From positions 1 to 40,836 of IMG/VR virus record IMGVR_UViG_3300020171_000072: 40,836 nucleotides of DNA, one strand, 5' to 3'. Of the stretch, positions 37,466-40,836 are shown in pieces (position 1 is the first letter of the stretch; every line of letters begins with the position of its first letter). The notes beneath the pieces were generated by a model. The model was not told the DNA's origin and did no database searches. It saw nothing but the letters and a program-made list of their open reading frames with translations. Origin of the DNA: a virus. The position numbers and the translations under genes were made by a program.

Positions 37466-37471
37466 TATAAT
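37466..37471 (+). promoter_or_regulatory. Extended -10 box before the endolysin
   Basis: TGGTATAAT ends 6 nt before the endolysin ATG, so the mRNA should begin at the start codon. No -35 with proper spacing is visible. Confidence 0.55.
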
Positions 37472-37477
37472 ACACTT

Positions 37478-38095
37478 ATGATAAAACCATTTAGAGGTAA
37501 TTTTGGATTAACGCAAGGCTTCGGATTAAACCCCGCTGATTATGCTTGTTTCGGACTCAAGGGACATAATGGATTAGATTATGGACTTCCTACCGGTACT
37601 CAGGTTATTGCTCCCCATGACGGAAAAGTAATAGAAGCGCAAAACGATCCATCAGGTTATGGAAACTATATTAAAATTGAGAATACTAAGGGAGGCTCTG
37701 TGTTGGCTCACCTACAGACTTTTCAGGTCAAAGTAGGTGATATGGTATCTGAAGGTCAACCTATCGCCTTATCGAATAACACAGGCAATTCAACGGGGCC
37801 GCACTTACATTGGGGATATTACTTATTCCCCCGCGATAGAAACAATGGCTTTAATGGATATATAGACCAATTACCGCTTCTAAAACCCACTACAGAGCCA
37901 ATGGCGACTATCACACAAAAAGACCTAAACGCCATTATTGAGGCTAGAAATTCAAACTGGGACAATCTTCAAACCACCAAAAAAGAAAACGAAACGTTAA
38001 TTAAAGAATTTAACAGAAATATCCGTATCTTAGGACGTTATCGCGAGGACTTCCAAACTATTATTGATATAATTGAGAAGCTGAGAAATATTTGA
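37478..38095 (+). CDS. M23-family endolysin (peptidoglycan endopeptidase)
   Basis: Residues 1-125 hold an M23/LytM domain: GHNGLDYG gives the zinc ligands H30 and D34, AHLQ holds H78, and GPHLHWG supplies H109 and the zinc ligand H111. It would cleave peptide crosslinks in the host wall. The C-terminal ~60 residues are a charged coiled region (NAIIEARNSNWDNLQ), maybe for oligomerisation or wall binding. No signal peptide is present, so release would depend on the small holin-like proteins beside it. Start is set by the leaderless promoter geometry. Confidence 0.85.
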   Translation: MIKPFRGNFGLTQGFGLNPADYACFGLKGHNGLDYGLPTGTQVIAPHDGKVIEAQNDPSGYGNYIKIENTKGGSVLAHLQTFQVKVGDMVSEGQPIALSNNTGNSTGPHLHWGYYLFPRDRNNGFNGYIDQLPLLKPTTEPMATITQKDLNAIIEARNSNWDNLQTTKKENETLIKEFNRNIRILGRYREDFQTIIDIIEKLRNI

Positions 38096-38108
38096 GGCGG
38101 TGATACAA

Positions 38109-38261
38109 ATGCTTAAATCGGAAATGCGGAAAATGTGGTTTGAAGCGTGTATGAAGAAGAGAGAAGATAAAGATTTGGAAACACACATAATCAAAATAAC
38201 AGCTTGTATTGTTGTTGTTACGTTTACGATAATTACGTTCATACAAGTGATAGGGAGGTGA
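38109..38261 (+). CDS. Small single-pass membrane protein, 50 aa
   Basis: GGCGGTGA precedes the ATG. The first 28 residues are charged (SEMRKMWFEACMKKREDKD), followed by a hydrophobic helix (ITACIVVVTFTIITFIQVIG). It lies between endolysin and the candidate holin, so it may be a holin partner or spanin-like protein. Confidence 0.6.
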   Translation: MLKSEMRKMWFEACMKKREDKDLETHIIKITACIVVVTFTIITFIQVIGR

Positions 38262-38266
38262 AAAAT

Positions 38267-38440
38267 ATGATAGATCAAGCTGGTGGAAGAAAATTTGTCG
38301 GGTTTATAATTATAGCCATATTATTAACAATTCTTGTGTTGTCAAATAAAGTCAACGCCCAAGAGTTTATAACATTTATCACGCTGAATTATACTGCTTA
38401 TGTAGTAGGAAACGTAAGCGAAAATCTCACAAAAAAATAA
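38267..38440 (+). CDS. Holin-like protein with two membrane helices, 57 aa
   Basis: The product starts with GGRKFVGFIIIAILLTILVL and then has a second hydrophobic stretch (EFITFITLNYTAYVVGN) ending in a Lys/Asn tail. The layout (GGRKF, two helices, NY-AY--GN) recurs in small phage holin-like proteins. AGGGAGGTGA precedes the ATG. It probably makes the pore that releases the endolysin. Confidence 0.65.
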   Translation: MIDQAGGRKFVGFIIIAILLTILVLSNKVNAQEFITFITLNYTAYVVGNVSENLTKK

Positions 38441-38441
38441 T

Positions 38442-38696
38442 ATGTCAATAGAAGCACTGGCAGTCAGGCGATTCATGGCCTGTACAAAAGAAGATTTTAG
38501 AATACAAAACGGCAGGCAACCAACCAAGCCGGAGATTTTTGGCATCGTGGAAGCAAGCGGAATGGTACTTGCAAGCGGGTTGCCAAAGTCTGACAACATA
38601 GTTCTCAAGAATGGCGCCGGAGTGATCAAGTCCTCACAAATCGAAGTAATTAAAAAGACCATATTCGAGCGTAAAAAACAATTAAAACACTTCTGA
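38442..38696 (+). CDS. Hypothetical protein, 84 aa
   Basis: A charged protein (AVRRFMACTKEDFRIQNGR) with a C-terminal helix. No motif was recognised. It starts 1 bp after the holin-like gene and is followed by the operator region of the small regulator. Confidence 0.6.
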   Translation: MSIEALAVRRFMACTKEDFRIQNGRQPTKPEIFGIVEASGMVLASGLPKSDNIVLKNGAGVIKSSQIEVIKKTIFERKKQLKHF

Positions 38697-38709
38697 ACAT
38701 TGTAATGTT

Positions 38710-38747
38710 ATAGGCAACTTGCCTATGATTGCCCGCGTGTTGCCTAT
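38710..38747. promoter_or_regulatory. Operator: perfect palindrome plus extra half-site
   Basis: ATAGGCAA-C-TTGCCTAT (38710-38726) is a perfect inverted repeat. A further TTGCCTAT lies at 38740-38747, exactly 21 bp (two turns) from the first half-site. It sits just upstream of the promoter of the ribbon-helix-helix regulator, suggesting autoregulation. Confidence 0.65.
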
Positions 38748-38768
38748 ATATTGACCTATTTTGATGTA

Positions 38769-38797
38769 TTGACACGTTGTTACCACTATGTTATACT
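38769..38797 (+). promoter_or_regulatory. Near-perfect promoter giving leaderless mRNA of the RHH regulator
   Basis: TTGACA (38769-38774), 17 bp, then TGTTATACT with TATACT at 38792-38797. The start codon follows 6 nt later, where transcription should begin. There is no Shine-Dalgarno. Strong consensus plus leaderless start resembles phage repressor transcripts such as lambda cI from PRM. Confidence 0.7.
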
Positions 38798-38803
38798 TTG
38801 TGC

Positions 38804-38935
38804 ATGGAAAGATTTACGTTCAAGTTACCCACAAAACTACTAGCGAAACTTAAAGCCCAAGCCAAAAAACAAGGTCTATCCGCCAGCGCGTGGATAAGAC
38901 AGTTGATAATTAAGGAGCTGAACGTTGACAGCTAG
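38804..38935 (+). CDS. Ribbon-helix-helix (CopG/Arc-type) regulator, 43 aa
   Basis: The 43-aa product reads ERFTFKLPTKLLAKLKAQAK, then KKQGLSASAWIRQLIIKEL. This is a complete ribbon-helix-helix fold: an N-terminal beta strand for DNA contact (FTFKLP) and two helices with the usual SASAWIRQLI in helix B. It would dimerise and bind the ATAGGCAA operator upstream. It may control late or anti-defence expression, as it precedes the Cas12a-type repeat. Confidence 0.75.
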   Translation: MERFTFKLPTKLLAKLKAQAKKQGLSASAWIRQLIIKELNVDS

Positions 38936-38966
38936 ACATTGATTAAGGTGGAAATGCCATTGTTTA

Positions 38967-39093
38967 TATTTGAGTAAAAAACCGTAGTCTTTATGAGCCT
39001 GTTTCATGTCTATATGAACCTAAAGTCCTTGTTTCGCTTTTTAGCGCAGGTTGCATCTTTAGCTTGTTCTGACAAGAAATAGGCTCTCAAATA
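38967..39093 (+). ncRNA. Candidate structured RNA after the RHH regulator
   Basis: No gene is visible. TATTTGAG (38967-38974) pairs with CTCAAATA (39086-39093). An 11-bp stem pairs 38995-39005 with 39076-39086, including one G-U. Inside are AACCT/AGGTT (39017-39021 with 39048-39052), CGCT-TTTT-AGCG (39035-39046), and CTTGT-TCTG-ACAAG (39063-39076). Helix order resembles the RNA at 3519-3628, and both share GAACCTAA at the base of an inner stem. It lies directly before the solitary Cas12a-type repeat. Confidence 0.5.
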
Positions 39094-39103
39094 CAAATAT
39101 CAC

Positions 39104-39121
39104 ATTTCTACTTTTGTAGAT
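39104..39121 (+). repeat. Solitary Cas12a-type CRISPR repeat handle
   Basis: The 18 bases ATTTCTAC-TTTT-GTAGAT match the conserved 3' handle of type V-A (Cas12a) CRISPR repeats: TCTAC/GTAGA stem with a 4-base loop, flanked by ATT and T. They differ from the AsCas12a handle at one loop base. Only one copy exists and no cas gene is in the window. It could be an RNA anti-CRISPR decoy. The region 39122-39170 holds only the ribosome site AAGGAGA of the next gene. Confidence 0.55.
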
Positions 39122-39170
39122 TAGATAACCTGACTGCGTATATTATGACGATTTTATATAAGGAGATAAA

Positions 39171-39470
39171 ATGAAAAATAATATGAAAGACAAACCAATG
39201 AAAAATGAAATAATTAAAGAACAAATTAAAATAATCCTGGAAGAATCGGGATTACAATGGAAATTCGATTTTGCGTTCAGCGTGATTGAGACATTAGTGG
39301 AGTTCGTTGATGAGCAAGTTGCCCTTTCCCGCCGGGAGTTGGCAGAGGAGATAAAAAAAGAGGTAGAAGAAATGAAAAGGATAGATACAGATCCGCTTCA
39401 TTCTTATATGCCCGACGTTGTTAATGATACTCTGGACACTCTCCTGAAAAAACTGGAGGAAAAAGAATAA
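39171..39470 (+). CDS. Hypothetical helical protein, 99 aa
   Basis: AAGGAGA precedes the ATG. A second in-frame ATG lies at 39183. The protein is helical and charged (IIKEQIKIILEESGLQWKF, then ALSRRELAEEIKKEVEEMKR). Its 3' end shares 21 identical bp with the gene at 1058-1363. Confidence 0.6.
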   Translation: MKNNMKDKPMKNEIIKEQIKIILEESGLQWKFDFAFSVIETLVEFVDEQVALSRRELAEEIKKEVEEMKRIDTDPLHSYMPDVVNDTLDTLLKKLEEKE

Positions 39471-39477
39471 GGAGATT

Positions 39478-39789
39478 ATGAAAACACTTTACAGATACGA
39501 AATTGAATATAGAAACGAAGATGGCGATACTCAGGTTCTCTTGAGAGAGTTTCCAGTACTTCAGGAAACGCAAGCGGCTTACTTCGTGGGATATCCTTAT
39601 CAGGCTTCTGAAGCCTTTGGCAGAAAAGTGAAAAAAGTGAGTAAAACAGCCATGAATACCTACGCCTATGACACTAAAGAAAAAGCAAAAGATCATTTTA
39701 TACGCAGAACACAAAAAAGAATTAAGTGGTTTAATTTTTGGATTGAGGAATGTAAAGAGGGATTGGAGTTAATTGAGTATGCAAACTAA
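39478..39789 (+). CDS. Hypothetical protein, 103 aa
   Basis: AAGGAG precedes the ATG. The N-terminus is beta-like (YRYEIEYRNEDGDTQVLL), and the C-terminal part is basic then acidic (FIRRTQKRIKWFNFWIEE). No family was recognised. It overlaps the next gene by 11 bp. Confidence 0.6.
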   Translation: MKTLYRYEIEYRNEDGDTQVLLREFPVLQETQAAYFVGYPYQASEAFGRKVKKVSKTAMNTYAYDTKEKAKDHFIRRTQKRIKWFNFWIEECKEGLELIEYAN

Positions 39790-39958
39790 ACCAACCGAAT
39801 TATATATTGCACATGGTAACACAACACACAGCTTTGCTTCACGCTTTGATTGTTTGACTTGCATAGATATCGAAATTGACTGGTTATATGAACTGAAAAA
39901 AGCCGGAGGACAGACGAGGTTACTAGAGAAGTTGGAGGAGGATTTGAGGAAGATATGA
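39779..39958 (+). CDS. Hypothetical protein, 59 aa
   Basis: A short beta part with HGNTTHSFASRFDCLTC is followed by a charged helix (RLLEKLEEDLRKI). I start at ATG 39779. A GGGATTGGAG stretch upstream may be the ribosome site. It overlaps the next gene by 4 bp. Confidence 0.55.
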   Translation: MQTKPTELYIAHGNTTHSFASRFDCLTCIDIEIDWLYELKKAGGQTRLLEKLEEDLRKI

Positions 39959-40131
39959 ATATAAAATTTGATTACACAATAGACAATAAACCTTATACAT
40001 GGCAGGATTTAATTAAAAAGGCGAAAGAGTGGGGATGGAATTCTGGCGAAATTAGTACAACTAGCGGGGCAGCGGCTTATTTACGAAAAACAGGGCATAC
40101 AGTTGGAGTTTTCGGCGAAGTGAAAGAATAA
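39955..40131 (+). CDS. Hypothetical protein, 58 aa
   Basis: The product reads FDYTIDNKPYTWQDLIKKAK, then GEISTTSGAAAYLRKTGHTV, a small alpha/beta unit with no known family. GGAGGAGGA lies upstream of the ATG. The last residues EVKE and the spacer are shared with the gene at 158-340. Confidence 0.55.
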   Translation: MNIKFDYTIDNKPYTWQDLIKKAKEWGWNSGEISTTSGAAAYLRKTGHTVGVFGEVKE

Positions 40132-40142
40132 GAATATGAAAA
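40116..40142 (+). repeat. 27-bp direct repeat, copy B
   Basis: Identical to 325-351. See that entry for placement on the circular map. Confidence 0.7.
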
Positions 40143-40321
40143 AGATATTTTATAAAATAAGGCCAATAAAAGATAAAAGTTATTGTGTAGTTAGTGAATG
40201 GCAATTAAAAGAGGCTTTAACTAGTTGGCTTGAAGGAATGGATGAGGGGCAAGAATTAGTAGTAAGCACAATTAAGATGACAGAAAAGCAATTTGATAAA
40301 TTACCTGAATACGAAGGTTGA
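40136..40321 (+). CDS. Hypothetical protein, 61 aa
   Basis: A basic start (KKIFYKIRPIKDKSYCVV) is followed by a helical part with ALTSWLEGMDEGQELVV. No family was recognised. It lies 4 bp after the preceding stop, the same spacing as between the genes at 158 and 345. Confidence 0.6.
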   Translation: MKKIFYKIRPIKDKSYCVVSEWQLKEALTSWLEGMDEGQELVVSTIKMTEKQFDKLPEYEG

Positions 40322-40356
40322 AGCCCTAACTTGGATATGAATAAAAATAAAATAAT

Positions 40357-40836
40357 ATGAAAACAATAAGATACAAATTTTTACGGGAGGGTCTAAAAAG
40401 CCAATCAGGTGGTTTACCGTGGAAAATCGGAGAGTGGAAAAAGCACAAAGGTCAATTATCAATGTGCAATAGCGGCCTCCATTGTTCAAAACAACCATAT
40501 GACGCTTTTTCGTATGTTCAAGGCGAAATACTGGCAGAGGTAGAGGTTAGAGGTAAACACTTAGCGGATGACAACGAAGAATGTTGGGAAGAGATGAGGA
40601 TGGTCAAAACTTGGAAATGGCAGAAAAATGATAGTGTTTTATTTGCGATTTACGCCGCCAGGTTAGTTCTTCACATTTACGAAGATAAATATCCTGGGGA
40701 CAAAAGGCCAAGAGAAGCCATAGAAGCGGCGGAAGCTTATCAGAAATGCCCATGCGAGAAGCATGAGAGTGCGGCGAGGAGTGCGGCGTGGAGTGCGGCG
40801 TGGAGTGCGGCGAGGGGGGCGGCGGAGGGGGGGGCG
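40357..40836 (+). CDS. DUF7666-like protein with Ser-Ala-Ala repeat tail, partial at the right edge
   Basis: The N-terminal domain (about 135 aa) has the pattern LREGLKSQSGGLPWKIGEWK, CNSGLHCSKQPYDAFSYV, EILAEVEVRGKHL, and CWEEMRMVKTWKW. This matches a phage family of unknown function (DUF7666). After CPCEKHE it enters SAA-x repeats and runs off the edge; the remainder is at 2-145. The repeat tail is a 12-bp tandem repeat that can gain or lose units, so length variation between phages is expected. The final ~25 bases (G runs) look like low-quality assembly. Confidence 0.8.
   Translation, partial: MKTIRYKFLREGLKSQSGGLPWKIGEWKKHKGQLSMCNSGLHCSKQPYDAFSYVQGEILAEVEVRGKHLADDNEECWEEMRMVKTWKWQKNDSVLFAIYAARLVLHIYEDKYPGDKRPREAIEAAEAYQKCPCEKHESAARSAAWSAAWSAARGAAEGGA

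Noticed and set aside
39104-39121. Reading the Cas12a-type repeat as a transcription terminator
   Set aside because: The stem is only 5 bp and AT-rich and is not followed by a T run, so termination is unlikely.
39104-39170. A CRISPR array
   Set aside because: Only one repeat copy is present, with no second repeat at spacer distance and no cas genes.
1-40836. Search for a reverse transcriptase, Avd, integrase, DNA polymerase or tRNA
   Set aside because: No frame shows a YxDD-type RT motif, an integrase R-H-R-Y pattern, or polymerase motifs, and no cloverleaf with a T-loop was seen.
40800-40836. G-rich end as a biological signal such as a cos or pac site
   Set aside because: The 12-bp repeat degrades into G runs exactly at the contig edge, which is more likely an assembly artefact.

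Overview
This 40.8 kb window looks like an essentially complete, circularly permuted genome of a tailed bacteriophage. One gene runs off the right edge (40357-40836) and its other end re-enters at the left edge (2-145). Both edges lie in the same 12-bp repeat, which encodes Ser-Ala-Ala-x units, so the contig was probably cut inside that repeat. The genome is AT-leaning, densely packed with ATGA start/stop overlaps, and uses TAA, TAG and TGA as stops. I see no tRNA, integrase, DNA polymerase or reverse transcriptase. No long tape-measure gene is present, while there is a large portal, a large tail protein and two candidate internal virion proteins. A short-tailed (podovirus-like) particle is therefore plausible, but this is inference. 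The host cannot be read directly. KGG protein, DGR parts and a Cas12a-type repeat would all fit a candidate-phylum host, though weakly.

Layout. 0-3.5 kb: small accessory genes, many with zinc-binding Cys pairs, including a DEDDh-like exonuclease and an Acb2-like anti-CBASS sponge. 3.5-5.6 kb: a structured RNA candidate, a repeat-rich spacer with a remnant replication gene, and a DnaD/replisome-organiser-like gene. 5.7-6.8 kb: small membrane proteins and a membrane-anchored muramidase. 6.8-10.6 kb: RecT, a YqaJ/RecE-like exonuclease, a KGG protein, a ParB-like protein, and a leader hairpin that buries a ribosome-binding site. 10.6-12.2 kb: a structured non-coding stretch, then a leftward operon with a RadC-like JAB protein. 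12.4-14.4 kb: phage groES-groEL. 14.4-21 kb: an HNH gene broken by an amber codon, terminase small and large subunits, portal and scaffold. 21-32 kb: capsid, decoration, beta-helix and tail proteins, including a receptor-binding-type protein carrying a diversity-generating-retroelement (DGR) variable region. 32.3-35.2 kb: leftward virion genes and a second HNH gene. 35.3-38.7 kb: tail fibre and lysis genes. 38.7-39.2 kb: a ribbon-helix-helix regulator, an operator, a structured RNA and a solitary Cas12a-type repeat. 39.2-40.8 kb: small accessory genes leading back to the start.

Most interesting signals. (1) A 50-bp DGR variable/template pair at 26111/26325 in which all 8 mismatches fall on template adenines, with no reverse transcriptase in the genome. 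(2) A solitary Cas12a-type crRNA handle at 39104-39121, a possible RNA anti-CRISPR. (3) A repeated promoter design with an extended -10 box 6-8 nt before the ATG, implying leaderless mRNAs. (4) A late leader cassette (AAGGAC-TTTAC plus a terminator-like hairpin) shared by the capsid operon and the leftward virion operon. (5) A 25-bp hairpin sequestering a Shine-Dalgarno at 10039-10102.
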